Notes: generated by a model from the letters alone, not told the origin. A stretch of DNA of 64,000 bases from Colwellia psychrerythraea (GCF_000764225.1 NZ_JQED01000017.1:186001-250000), one strand, 5' to 3'. Positions 37,514 to 46,919 are shown, counted from the stretch's first letter. Numbers and translations are program-made.

Positions 37514-38896
37514 TTAGTTACGAAAGAACACAGTCTTTTTCTGCACTAAGATATTCGGTTGTTCGACGGCTTGAATAATAAAATCAAAGTTAGTGATTTT
37601 TTTCTCAAGCTCATAACCATCTAACGCAATGGTGACAGGGATTTCTTCCATCACCCCTGCGGCTATGCGTACATTTTTAGGCAGCTTTGATTTTGTATCG
37701 CTTAAATTCTTCACCTTGATATCAAAGTGCAAAGGTTGCTGGGTTTTATTGAGAATTTTTAAGGTATAGGTGTTCTCAACTATACCTTCATAATTGACGC
37801 GGAACAGTGCCGTTCTATCACGGATAATATTCGCTTCTAATGGGATTCTGCTATCGATCCAAATACCTAATAACAGGATAAACATTAAGGTCAAACCTGC
37901 ATAAGAAGCGAGCTTTAAGTTAAAGCGGCTACTTTTTTTGCCTGCGAGTTGTTGTTCACTGGTATAGCTAATCAACCCCTTTGGATAGTTAAATCTTTCC
38001 ATGGTTTGATCGCATGCATCAATACATAGACCACAGTTAATGCACTCGTATTGGATGCCGTTACGGATATCTATGCCGGCAGGGCATACATCAACACATA
38101 AATTACAGTCAACACAATCACCTAGACCAAGTGCTTTGGCATCATCCTTGCGTTTTCGCGGTGCTCTATTTTCACCACGCTTAGCATCGTAGGCAACCAA
38201 CAGTGTATTTTTATCAAACATGGCTGACTGAAAGCGTGAATAAGGACATAGGTGAATACACACATGCTCTCTCATCCAGCCCGCATTACCGTAGGTAGCT
38301 AGGGCAAAAAACAGTACCCAAAACGTGACGGCACCGCTCCAATCGAAAGTTAACATGGTGCTATATAATTCATTTACAGGAATGAAATAAGAGATAAAGG
38401 TCGTTGCGGTAAATAATGACATTAATTGCCAAATGATGTGTTTGAGTGTTTTTCTGTACACTTTATTCAGGTTCCACGGGGCTTTATCTAGAGCCATTCG
38501 TTTGTTGCGTGTCCCCTCTATTCGGTGCTCAACCCAGACATAGGCTAGTGTCCAAACGGTTTGCGGGCAAACATAGCCACACCAAACCCTTCCCAGCCAA
38601 GTGGTAACAAAAAAAAGTGCAAAGGCTGCCACCATAAAAATACCTGCCAGCAAGATAAAGTCTTGTGGCCAGAAGGTGAGATTAAAAATTCTAAACTCTT
38701 GTTTCACTACATCAAGTAAAACAGCTTGTTGCTCGTTAAATTGCACAAAGGGTAGGGCAATAAAAATAAACATAAGTAGCCAGTTAAGATAACGGCGTAT
38801 TTTTTGGTAGAAGCCTTTTTGTTCTCTCACATACACAGATGTTTGAGATTTATAGGGCTTAATGATGAGGTGCTCTTCTTTGATATCAAACTTCAT
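37514..38896 (-). CDS. ccoG: CcoG (RdxA/FixG) copper/electron protein for oxidase assembly
   Basis: A 460-residue inner-membrane iron-sulfur protein. Two N-terminal helices are followed by a WCGYVCPQTVW motif, two more helices, HLCPYSRFQ, and two 4Fe-4S ferredoxin motifs (CVDCNLCVDVCP and CINCGLCIDACDQTM). After a last helix comes a periplasmic immunoglobulin-like domain. CcoG reduces Cu(II) for cbb3-type oxidase assembly. The cbb3 genes are not here; instead it sits beside norE/norF and downstream of palindromes and a sigma54-type promoter. Confidence 0.93.
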   Translation of the reverse strand: MKFDIKEEHLIIKPYKSQTSVYVREQKGFYQKIRRYLNWLLMFIFIALPFVQFNEQQAVLLDVVKQEFRIFNLTFWPQDFILLAGIFMVAAFALFFVTTWLGRVWCGYVCPQTVWTLAYVWVEHRIEGTRNKRMALDKAPWNLNKVYRKTLKHIIWQLMSLFTATTFISYFIPVNELYSTMLTFDWSGAVTFWVLFFALATYGNAGWMREHVCIHLCPYSRFQSAMFDKNTLLVAYDAKRGENRAPRKRKDDAKALGLGDCVDCNLCVDVCPAGIDIRNGIQYECINCGLCIDACDQTMERFNYPKGLISYTSEQQLAGKKSSRFNLKLASYAGLTLMFILLLGIWIDSRIPLEANIIRDRTALFRVNYEGIVENTYTLKILNKTQQPLHFDIKVKNLSDTKSKLPKNVRIAAGVMEEIPVTIALDGYELEKKITNFDFIIQAVEQPNILVQKKTVFFRN

Positions 38897-38934
38897 AAAT
38901 TACTACAGGGTCATAATTAAGTAATTACTCTATA

Positions 38935-38949
38935 TCAATAATCACGCCA
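38935..38949 (-). promoter_or_regulatory. Candidate sigma54 promoter of ccoG
   Basis: On the minus strand TGGCGTGATTATTGA fits the -24/-12 pattern (TGGCAC-N5-TTGC): GG and the downstream G are 10 bases apart, with a final C-to-A change at -12. The element lies about 40 bases before the ccoG ATG. Paired palindromes 64-110 bases further upstream match the usual place of enhancer sites. Confidence 0.6.
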
Positions 38950-39012
38950 AAACGCCTAATAGTTAAGTTGTTGTAATTTAAGTGTAAAATAAACTGGTAA
39001 ATGGCTCTATGG

Positions 39013-39044
39013 CACGATATATCGTGTTGGTGCGATATATCGTG
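39013..39044. promoter_or_regulatory. Tandem palindromes, likely enhancer sites for the PAS-sigma54 activator
   Basis: CACGA-TATA-TCGTG (39013-39026, perfect) and TGCGA-TATA-TCGTG (39031-39044) are spaced 18 bases start to start. They lie between ccoG and the activator gene. A third copy, CACGA-CATA-TCGTG, lies just upstream of the activator itself. The co-occurrence at both promoters argues that the activator binds them. Confidence 0.75.
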
Positions 39045-39076
39045 TATTTTGAGCGGCCATTTACAAGGGAATAGGA

Positions 39077-40501
39077 TCAACTTCGCTGTATTTTTAGCTT
39101 TATCATCCGTGACCTTAGGGTACTATCAGGTAAGCCAAGTATTTTTGCGGCACCATTTTTACCGCCAATTCGCCAGTTACATTCATTGAGTACTTCAACA
39201 ATATAGGCTTTTTCAATATCCGCTAGGGGTTTTTTAAATGTCCGCACAACCGATTGAGATTTATCAAATTTTTGTTGAATATGCAAAGTTGTTGAAGTGG
39301 TTAGAATGACTTCCCGCTCTAGAATATTCTGCAGTTCTCTGATATTTCCAGGCCAATGATAACTCGCCAACTTATTTAAGCTATGCTTACTTATGCTTTT
39401 AATCTCTTTATTCAGTTTACTATTAAGTTGCGCTAAAATGCTGTGGCAAAGCAAGGGAATATCTTCAATTCGCTCTCTTAATGAAGGCATAATAATGGGA
39501 AAGACATTCAATCGGTAATACAAGTCCATTCTAAATTTACCTTCTTCAACCATGGCAAGTAAATTTTGGTTGGTAGCAGCTATAATACGAATATCAACCT
39601 TGATGGTTTTGCTACCTCCGACACGCTCAAATTCACGTTCCTGTAAAACACGTAACAACTTACTTTGTGCGTCGGGGGAAAGTTCACCAATTTCGTCTAA
39701 AAATAGCGTGCCTTTATCGGCGAGCTCAAAGCGTCCTCGTCTTTTTTCACTCGCACCAGTAAATGCGCCTTTTTCGTGGCCAAAAAGCTCCGATTCTAAT
39801 AAATTTGATGAAAATGCAGCACAGTTCACTTTTACTAAAGGAGTATTGTGACGTTGGCTTAATTGATGCAGATTTCGCGCTACAAGTTCTTTACCTGTAC
39901 CGTTTTCACCTAATATAAGAACAGTACTATCTGTTTGAGCAACGAGTTTTATTTGCTGTAACATGGCAAGAAATTTTGGGCTGTTGCCTTCTAGTCCTGA
40001 CCCATGCCAATTCTCATTTATTTCTTCTTGTAAATAACTGTTCTCAGCTTGTAGCTTTTCCGTGAGATCTTGCACTTTTTTTAAGGCCGCGCGAAGGTTG
40101 CTATCCGCTAACCTTTGTTGACTAACATCACGAAAAACGGCAACTGCACCGATAAGCTCCCCATTTTTAAAGACAGGGGTTGAGGTATATTCTACCGGAA
40201 AGCTCGTTCCATCTTTACGCCAAAATACTTCATCGGTAATTTTGCGTTCCACACCGTCGCGCATCGTATTATATATGTTGCACTCTTCACTCGGATAATG
40301 CTCACCATTAGCATGAGTATGGTGATGATATTTATGAATGTTTTTACCGAGTAATTCTTCAGATTTCCAACCGGTCATTTGTTCAGACGCAGGATTTACA
40401 AATACTGCATTACCGTCTCGATCAAAACCATAAACCCCTTCGCCAACGGCATTGAGAAGTAGCTGTGAGTCAGCTAAAAATTCTTTTATATTTACAGGCA
40501 T
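39077..40501 (-). CDS. PAS-domain sigma54-dependent activator
   Basis: A 474-residue enhancer-binding protein. The N-terminal PAS domain (about 10-130) has an unusual cluster HHHTHANGEHYPSEECNIY, which could bind a metal, heme or Fe-S centre. A coiled coil leads to the AAA+ domain: Walker A GENGTGKE, the sigma54 contact loop GAFTGA, Walker B TLFLDEIGELS, and R fingers. The Fis-type helix-turn-helix (GGKNGAAKILGLPDSTLRSRM) is at the C-terminus. I chose the ATG at 40501; the longer reading from 40555 would run through the palindrome. Role like NorR (NO or redox response) is inferred from neighbours. Confidence 0.88.
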   Translation of the reverse strand: MPVNIKEFLADSQLLLNAVGEGVYGFDRDGNAVFVNPASEQMTGWKSEELLGKNIHKYHHHTHANGEHYPSEECNIYNTMRDGVERKITDEVFWRKDGTSFPVEYTSTPVFKNGELIGAVAVFRDVSQQRLADSNLRAALKKVQDLTEKLQAENSYLQEEINENWHGSGLEGNSPKFLAMLQQIKLVAQTDSTVLILGENGTGKELVARNLHQLSQRHNTPLVKVNCAAFSSNLLESELFGHEKGAFTGASEKRRGRFELADKGTLFLDEIGELSPDAQSKLLRVLQEREFERVGGSKTIKVDIRIIAATNQNLLAMVEEGKFRMDLYYRLNVFPIIMPSLRERIEDIPLLCHSILAQLNSKLNKEIKSISKHSLNKLASYHWPGNIRELQNILEREVILTTSTTLHIQQKFDKSQSVVRTFKKPLADIEKAYIVEVLNECNWRIGGKNGAAKILGLPDSTLRSRMIKLKIQRS

Positions 40502-40531
40502 AGCTTGGTTTCTCTTGGTAAAAATCACATA

Positions 40532-40545
40532 CACGACATATCGTG
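40532..40545. promoter_or_regulatory. Palindromic operator upstream of the activator gene
   Basis: CACGA-CATA-TCGTG has the same half sites as the two palindromes before ccoG. It lies 31 bases upstream of the chosen start of the activator gene, a position fitting autoregulation. Confidence 0.65.
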
Positions 40546-40714
40546 GCGTAATCACAGTTTATCAGGTATAGGAGGATAAATCTGGCGGGAGATCAATAAA
40601 GTGGTGATATTCAAGCGTGTGTACAAGCAGATCGAGTGAGTTTATATTTAAAAAATATTCGAACGAAATTCACTCCTAAAAGTTAAGAAACCTTTATGCT
40701 TTATCGAGGTTAAG

Positions 40715-40728
40715 TTGATTTCAATCAA
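40715..40728. promoter_or_regulatory. FNR box
   Basis: TTGAT-TTCA-ATCAA is a perfect match to the FNR consensus. It lies between the divergent activator (214 bases to its start) and diguanylate cyclase (180 bases to its start). It suggests that one of these is controlled by oxygen through FNR. Confidence 0.7.
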
Positions 40729-40907
40729 TCGTTCGTAAATTTATGCATTTATATTACATGTATCAGATGCACTATGGTTTTGGAATTACATTTTTGTGTT
40801 TAAGTACTCACGGTATTTAGCTAGTCATGTATTCATTGTCGATAAGTCATTGCAATATGCATATCTGAGTACTGACGCTTCACTTTCAATCATTAATTAG
40901 ATAAAAA

Positions 40908-42170
40908 ATGACGAATAAGAAACAGAATACAATAAACAAATTTGATAATAATGTGGAACCTATTGTCAAAAGCTTTGATACTGAAGATCAAGGTAATACA
41001 GCTTCTGCCAGTGATGAGCGAAGAAAAAGCTCAAAAGATTCAGCATTGTTCAATTCTTATTTCACTCTAGACCGGCACGTGTTAAGTGATTTGCTTTCAA
41101 CTAAATTACATTCAGATGACTTTATTGCCACGCGTACTAGTTACATAACCATTCGCCTCTGGTTTATGTGTATGTTTTTTGCTTTGTCTGTGCCGATATT
41201 TTCAGGGTTTGATTTTGTCTTTTTTCCAAATGCTGAAGCGCTTGAGCTTCTTGTAGCGCGAATTGTTTTATCCTTATTATTATTCTCATTGGCGTACCTG
41301 TTAAAAATTAGAGCACAGGTGACTACTGTTCGATTTGTTATGCCGCTGGCCTTTTTAGCACCAATGATATTTTATGTTGCTAGCATGATGATTGTAAGTG
41401 ATTTACCTAAAGATGAAATACCAAGTATTTTTGCCATGCTGCCATATTTTATATTGGCTATGTTAGGTTTGTTTCCTTTGACAATTAGTGGCGGAGTTAT
41501 TGTTATTGTTGGTATTTTGGTTCCGTTTATTAGCTATGAAGTATTTTTTATTCAGCAATCTATTTGGTTACTTGTTAATAGTGTATGGCTATTTCTTTTA
41601 TTCGCGGGCATCAGTTTATGGTTACAAGTTGGTCAATTATCTATGCTGATGAAGCTCTATAGAGAATCAACCGTGGATCCGTTAACCAAGTTGATTAATC
41701 GACGGGTATTATTGAGGTTGGCGCAACGTAGTAATGAAGGTCAGCAAGTATACTCACTTATTATGTTTGATTTAGACCGTTTTAAGCGAATTAATGATAA
41801 TTATGGTCATGCAGTAGGTGATAAGGTACTGGTTAATGTAGCTAAAATTATTCAAGAAGAGTTACGGACAACAGATATTGTTGCACGTTTTGGTGGTGAA
41901 GAATTTGTCGCCGTTTTACCTAATATTGAGCTGAGTGATGCTAAAAATATCGCGAATAGGGTGGCATTGAGTATTAGCCGTCAACCAGTCATTCTCGCTA
42001 ATAATACAGAACTTAAGATCACCTCGAGTGTCGGAGTTACCCAAAGAAAGCCAGGTGAAATTTTAGATGAAACGTTAAAACGCGCTGATGATTTACTCTA
42101 CTTTGCAAAAAATAATGGGCGAGACCAAGTGATTTGTGATGATGATTTCAACCAAGCTATTCAAGCATAA
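40908..42170 (+). CDS. Membrane diguanylate cyclase
   Basis: A 420-residue protein. The first 65 residues are polar and low-complexity; about six helices follow (residues 80-255) without a recognised extracellular sensor, and then the GGDEF domain: TVDPLTKLINRRVLLRLA, VARFGGEEFVAVLPN (active GGEEF) and RADDLLYFAKNNGRDQV. It should make cyclic di-GMP at the inner membrane. The FNR box upstream may link it to oxygen state. Confidence 0.88.
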   Translation: MTNKKQNTINKFDNNVEPIVKSFDTEDQGNTASASDERRKSSKDSALFNSYFTLDRHVLSDLLSTKLHSDDFIATRTSYITIRLWFMCMFFALSVPIFSGFDFVFFPNAEALELLVARIVLSLLLFSLAYLLKIRAQVTTVRFVMPLAFLAPMIFYVASMMIVSDLPKDEIPSIFAMLPYFILAMLGLFPLTISGGVIVIVGILVPFISYEVFFIQQSIWLLVNSVWLFLLFAGISLWLQVGQLSMLMKLYRESTVDPLTKLINRRVLLRLAQRSNEGQQVYSLIMFDLDRFKRINDNYGHAVGDKVLVNVAKIIQEELRTTDIVARFGGEEFVAVLPNIELSDAKNIANRVALSISRQPVILANNTELKITSSVGVTQRKPGEILDETLKRADDLLYFAKNNGRDQVICDDDFNQAIQA

Positions 42171-42231
42171 AATAATAACTTTAAGGACCAATAAATCAGT
42201 GGTTTATTGAGTTTATAAGTCCTTCGAGTCG

Positions 42232-43212
42232 CTATGACTGGTTATTTAACGCCGATAATTCTTTTTTAGCTAAAAAATTATCCATTTTTGAACGTAAGAG
42301 TTTGTATAATAAAATGGAACCGTCTATTTCTTCCTTACGATTTGTTAAACTCTCTATATTTAAGCCTAAAGGTAAATCGTAAGGAAGTACCGCATCTAAA
42401 ATTTGTTGCAAGCTATTGACACAAAACTGAATTGATTCATACAAAGGGCTCTGCGCGTTCAGGATTCGTAAACTTGTTGCTTCAGGAACATTAACGCCTA
42501 ACCATTCAATAAATTCTAAGGTTTTTTCACTGCCACATGGAGAGAACGTTAAGATCAACCGTTGTGGTTTTACACCTTGTTTTTGGCATTCAATGGCATA
42601 ACGAGTGAGTAAATCTATGGTGGCTTGTGGATTGTATATCGCTTGCGAAATAAAGAAACTACAGCCTTGCTGATGTTTTGCCATTAAACGCTCATGTTCA
42701 TTTTTATTACTTGCATGGCGTTCAGCAATAGTTACGCCACCAATGAAAAAGTCATGCGGATTATCTACTAACGTTTTATAAGCATCTGCCAAAGATAAAG
42801 ATATTTTATTATCCTTTGATGGGCTACCAACCAATACTACATCTTTTACACCGTATTTTTGCCACGCTTCGTTCGCCCATTCATTAAAATCATTGCAATT
42901 CGATTGAACAACGCTTTTATAAGTAATGACAGGGCGAGTTGACTTTTTATTCAATAAAGAAGAATAAAGCCGGGTATCATGGGTTGATTTAAATGGAAAA
43001 GGTCTAGGTTTGCTAATACGCGAATTTTCATCTTGAATGTCATAAACAATTAGGCCATCAAAGTCGATATCACTGACGCGATCAAGCAGCTTTTCTGCAA
43101 TCTCGGTCACTTTATCAAGTGGTGTATCACTTTTAGGTGGTGTTGTACCAATAAAGTAGACCCCTCGATTTATATCATTATATCTGGCTTGAAGCTCTGA
43201 CTGTGTGTTCAA
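42232..43212 (-). CDS. Methylenetetrahydrofolate reductase-like protein
   Basis: A 326-residue protein with a TIM-barrel style resembling MetF: GVYFIGTTPPKSDTPLDKVTEIAEKL at the start, DFFIGGVTIAERHASN and ACQ-type GCSFFISQAIYNPQATIDLL, which matches the FAD-binding QxxY region of MTHFR. The catalytic Glu of MetF's EFFPP segment is not visible, as the start reads FIGTTPPK. It may act on another C1 or flavin substrate. Starting ATG has a weak site. Confidence 0.65.
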   Translation of the reverse strand: MNTQSELQARYNDINRGVYFIGTTPPKSDTPLDKVTEIAEKLLDRVSDIDFDGLIVYDIQDENSRISKPRPFPFKSTHDTRLYSSLLNKKSTRPVITYKSVVQSNCNDFNEWANEAWQKYGVKDVVLVGSPSKDNKISLSLADAYKTLVDNPHDFFIGGVTIAERHASNKNEHERLMAKHQQGCSFFISQAIYNPQATIDLLTRYAIECQKQGVKPQRLILTFSPCGSEKTLEFIEWLGVNVPEATSLRILNAQSPLYESIQFCVNSLQQILDAVLPYDLPLGLNIESLTNRKEEIDGSILLYKLLRSKMDNFLAKKELSALNNQS

Positions 43213-43821
43213 AATATTTCTTCTTACTTTCTTTAGACGTTTAGATGGCTATATGTTCATTCAATTAACTTCTTTTGTCAACCACTGAGTGCAGGATAAG
43301 TTGAAATTTTATTCACTTTGCTTACAAACTGAATTTTGTTCGGGTTATGCAAATACGACTTGATTGTAACGTACCTTAAATTAATCATTTTAATTCAATG
43401 GTTTAACTTGTGACGTTACTAAGGGGCATATTCATGCCCCCTGCAAACTGGAGATTAAAAGTTAGAGGCTATAACTATCGGATCTATGCAGCGAGACGTA
43501 ATAAAGGGTAATAGGCTTTGAGCTTAAAAGTATCAATCGGTTTTTGAATAGAGAGTAGCTTTCACAAGCTTGTGAAGAAGCCACTATTAGCCAAAAAGAA
43601 AGTCTAAGGGAAAGCAGCATTGTTCATTTTGCTAATACTGATGCATGGGTGCCGTGTGGCCGATATTAGCTAAGCTTATTGTTGAAGATGATGTAGGAGT
43701 TGAGCTTATTCTCCTGCATCATCTTCAACCAATATCACACATTAAATCTTTAACTCTATAGGATAAACAATAACATCGTTTTTATGATAGCTTGTGTCTA
43801 CATCATTTCTGCTTTTACTTG
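43213..43821. other. 609-base intergenic region with several hairpins
   Basis: No gene is supportable. Three strong inverted repeats occur: GGGGCAT-ATTC-ATGCCCC (43423-43440), the 16-base palindrome TTCACAAGCTTGTGAA (43561-43576), and a long stem (43677-43734). None is followed by a clear uridine run. It lies between two minus-strand genes and could hold a small RNA or 3' processing sites of the letAB transcript. Confidence 0.5.
43677..43734. repeat. Long near-perfect hairpin downstream of letB
   Basis: Arms TTGAAGATGATG-x-AGGAG and CTCCT-x-CATCATCTTCAA pair over 18 positions and extend by TATTG/CAATA after a one-base bulge. The 11-base loop repeats AGCTTATT seen just before the left arm. 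It is one of the strongest secondary structures in the window. No T run follows on either strand. Confidence 0.7.
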
Positions 43822-46800
43822 TTATTCGTTAAGGACTATTTTTGGCTGCCACTCTAGCCAGTCTTTATCGACGTCTTGATGTAAGATAAAGCTTGAAGGT
43901 AAGGCAATTGTTTTAATTTCAGTATCAGGCTCTGTATTATTTTTATTATCAAAATCAGGTGTGGCAAAGGCAATACCTCCTGCAATTAATGTTTCTATCG
44001 ATTCAGAATCAATATTTATGCCGGAGAAAATACCTGCTTCTATATTAATACCACTAGTATTCCAAAACTGACTTTTCTCGTTAACAAGTGGTGCATAGCG
44101 TTTGGCAATATTGATAAATATATTTACTTGGTCAGCCGTAGCAGATAAATCAATTCCGATGACTTTACCGACCTTTATTTGACGATATAGCACAGGATTA
44201 CCTACACGAACTGAGCCAAGACGTGTTGCCGTTAATTTGACATTTAAGCCATAATTCAGCTGCTCAACAGTGGGAGCTAACTCAAGTGCTTCGAATTCGT
44301 TCTTTAGTGTAGCTTTTACATCATATGATGGTAGTAAACCAATAAAGGCACCATCAAGTAAAGCGGCAACATTTTTCGACCCTACCAGTCCAATTTGTGG
44401 CTCAACTTTCCAAAACTTTGTTCCTTGACGAGCGAATTGACTACCTAAATCATTTAATAGTACTAAGGCGGTAACGCCAATTTTGTCATCAGAAAATATT
44501 AAACGCTCGATTGCACCTAAGGTTTGCTCTTGGTAAATCACTTTTGTATTTACTTTTAAGCCAGAGATATCATTAAAATGGATGCTAATCGTTTTCCCTG
44601 CATTTTTGGCATGCTCTTCATGTTTAAATAAGGTGAAGTTAGAAAGCTCAGCGATTTGATTGTTTGTTGAAGAGGAGCGCGTTAGTGATGTTTCAGGATT
44701 ATAAAAGCTAATGCCGCCGCGTAAAATGCTATCAATTGATTCTGTTTTTACAACAAAATCACTTAAACCACCGGAAATAGTCAATCCGCCAGCATTATAA
44801 AAACGGCTGGTGCCATGCAATAAATCTCGGTGTTCATCGTCAATTGTGATGTTGACTTGAATCTCGTCGTCTACTTTATTTAGGCTAACATTGTCTACCT
44901 GGCCAATAATAATTCCACGATAGCTAACAGCGCTTCCAGGTGTTGCAACATTAGCATGATCGGTTGATAAAGAAAGTTGTAAACCGGGTGAACTTGCAAG
45001 TTTTACTGGCGGCTGGCTAAATAAAGTGAATTGATTTTTGTCTTTACCTTGGCCAAGATTAAAGGTGATGTAAGCGCCACCGAATAATGCATCAGTATCA
45101 CTCGCACCAGAAAGACTTAAGTTGGGCTTAACTAGATAGAATTGTGTATCAGCTTTTAAAATATGTTGGTATTCAGGTAATAACCCTAATTGTAGCTGTT
45201 GCTTATTACCTTGGAACTTGGCTTGATGAATTGCGCCAATTTCTACACCGCGATATAAAAGCCGTGTATCAGCACTTAATCGCTCGCTAGCGCTATAATT
45301 TAGTGTAAAGTTAATATTTTGTTCGGCAAGTTTATTATTAGCATAGAGTGAAAAACTATCGCCATTTTTCACCGATTTTTTTTGTGATTCTTGTGCATTG
45401 TCTTGGTTAGTAAAAGCTATACCGCCCGTTAACATACTCTGTAATGACTGAGCTTGGATATCGACGCCTAGTAAATTTGCAGATATTTTAATGCCAGAAT
45501 TATTGTAAAAACGACTATTTTGATTCACATAATGACTAAACTTTGGTTGTACATGGATATGAATTAAATGGCGATCTGGTGCCGTTGTTTCAATAGCTTG
45601 TATATTACCAACAACTTGCTGTTTGTAATATACACTACTACCAACTTGTAATGAGCTTAGATCATTACTCGTTAACATTAAGTGCAACCCTGGCTCAGTA
45701 TATTTATACGGGGGTTTGCTACTAAATACAGTAAATTTGTTCCTTGGGTTACCTGCTAAAGACGGCCTGATACTTAGATAGTTTCCGGTTAATAACGTCT
45801 TAGCATTTGATAAACCTGAAAGGCTAATTTGCGGTGCAACAATATAAAATTGTGACTGATCCGTTAAATAAGGTACCACGCGAGGATTCACTTTAGCTAC
45901 TGCGGTTATTTTTCGACTTACCGGGTCTATTTTACTGAATGACTCAATAACGCCTATGGTTAAGCCCTGATATAAAATAGCGGCATTGTGATCTATGCCA
46001 GAGTTCCATTCTAATGTTAATTCAACTTCATGACCCATTTCAGCTGATTGAAAGTCAGCATGCAAGGGAAACGTTTGACCATTTTTAGCAGGGGCCAATT
46101 CTGTTTGATAACTTAAGTTATCAACGGATATTCCGCCTGCCATGATAGAGGCTAATGACTCGGTGTTAACTTTCACTCCAGCAGAAAGAGAAGCGGTGAC
46201 TTGCACGCCGCTGGTATTATAAAATAAAGAATTCTCTTTTACTAAGTGGGCGAATTCAGGTTTGATATAAATATTAATACCGATTTTTTTACTGCTTTCC
46301 TTGTAGTGATAACCGGTAACATGGCCAATAGGGATCTGCTTGAAACTAATAGGGGAATTTTCACTTATAGAGCCTAAGACATCGGTGTGCAAAGTAAGGT
46401 GTAAGCCAGGCGTTGACATATCTAAGGTAGGCGCTTCTGTTAACGCGACAAAATGATCTTGGCTATCTGCCTCTTGATTAGTATCTGGCATAATTGTGAT
46501 ATAACTACCTGATATCAGTGTATCTAACCCAGAAACACCTTGCAGTGAAATATCTGCACTGACTAACCAAAAACGGGTATTTTCAGTAAGGTAGTCGGTA
46601 AAGTTTTTAGAAATTTCTACTTCGGCAATAACACGTTGTAAGTCGTCAGATGGCACCACTTTTTTCACTAAACCAGTGACTAAACCTTTATAACGAATTT
46701 CTGTTTTATTGGGAATGATGCCAGAGCCGTTATCAAACTCTATCGTGATAAAGGTTCCTTGTTCAGAGACTACCTTTACGGTTAGCCATAAGCCAAAAAT

Positions 46801-46917
46801 TAGCGCTATAAAAGGCACAAACCAAATAATAGAGATGCCTTGACGAGGCACAACTTCTGCGTGGGAATTATCATTTTCGTTATGTTCAGAGGCAGCACTA
46901 GCTTTTTTATTAGTCAT
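43822..46917 (-). CDS. letB: LetB/PqiB-type MCE protein with eight MCE repeats
   Basis: A periplasm-spanning lipid transport tunnel protein of 1031 residues. One N-terminal helix (about 30-48) is followed by eight MCE domains, each with a start such as PGLHLTL or FITIEFDNGSG and the core pattern YxxxxIGxV; I count starts near residues 48, 164, 283, 404, 530, 655, 770 and 885. E. coli LetB has seven and PqiB three. Each domain should add one ring to the tube between inner and outer membranes. AAGGA precedes the ATG, 2 bases after the letA-like gene. Confidence 0.9.
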   Translation of the reverse strand: MTNKKASAASEHNENDNSHAEVVPRQGISIIWFVPFIALIFGLWLTVKVVSEQGTFITIEFDNGSGIIPNKTEIRYKGLVTGLVKKVVPSDDLQRVIAEVEISKNFTDYLTENTRFWLVSADISLQGVSGLDTLISGSYITIMPDTNQEADSQDHFVALTEAPTLDMSTPGLHLTLHTDVLGSISENSPISFKQIPIGHVTGYHYKESSKKIGINIYIKPEFAHLVKENSLFYNTSGVQVTASLSAGVKVNTESLASIMAGGISVDNLSYQTELAPAKNGQTFPLHADFQSAEMGHEVELTLEWNSGIDHNAAILYQGLTIGVIESFSKIDPVSRKITAVAKVNPRVVPYLTDQSQFYIVAPQISLSGLSNAKTLLTGNYLSIRPSLAGNPRNKFTVFSSKPPYKYTEPGLHLMLTSNDLSSLQVGSSVYYKQQVVGNIQAIETTAPDRHLIHIHVQPKFSHYVNQNSRFYNNSGIKISANLLGVDIQAQSLQSMLTGGIAFTNQDNAQESQKKSVKNGDSFSLYANNKLAEQNINFTLNYSASERLSADTRLLYRGVEIGAIHQAKFQGNKQQLQLGLLPEYQHILKADTQFYLVKPNLSLSGASDTDALFGGAYITFNLGQGKDKNQFTLFSQPPVKLASSPGLQLSLSTDHANVATPGSAVSYRGIIIGQVDNVSLNKVDDEIQVNITIDDEHRDLLHGTSRFYNAGGLTISGGLSDFVVKTESIDSILRGGISFYNPETSLTRSSSTNNQIAELSNFTLFKHEEHAKNAGKTISIHFNDISGLKVNTKVIYQEQTLGAIERLIFSDDKIGVTALVLLNDLGSQFARQGTKFWKVEPQIGLVGSKNVAALLDGAFIGLLPSYDVKATLKNEFEALELAPTVEQLNYGLNVKLTATRLGSVRVGNPVLYRQIKVGKVIGIDLSATADQVNIFINIAKRYAPLVNEKSQFWNTSGINIEAGIFSGINIDSESIETLIAGGIAFATPDFDNKNNTEPDTEIKTIALPSSFILHQDVDKDWLEWQPKIVLNE

Positions 46918-46919
46918 TT

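Noticed and set aside
39077-40501. NorR as the name of the activator
   Set aside because: Despite norE/norF nearby, the sensor is PAS, not the GAF domain of NorR, and the palindrome differs from known NorR sites.
40501-40555. Longer start of the PAS-sigma54 activator
   Set aside because: It would put the palindrome in coding sequence and add residues outside the PAS fold.
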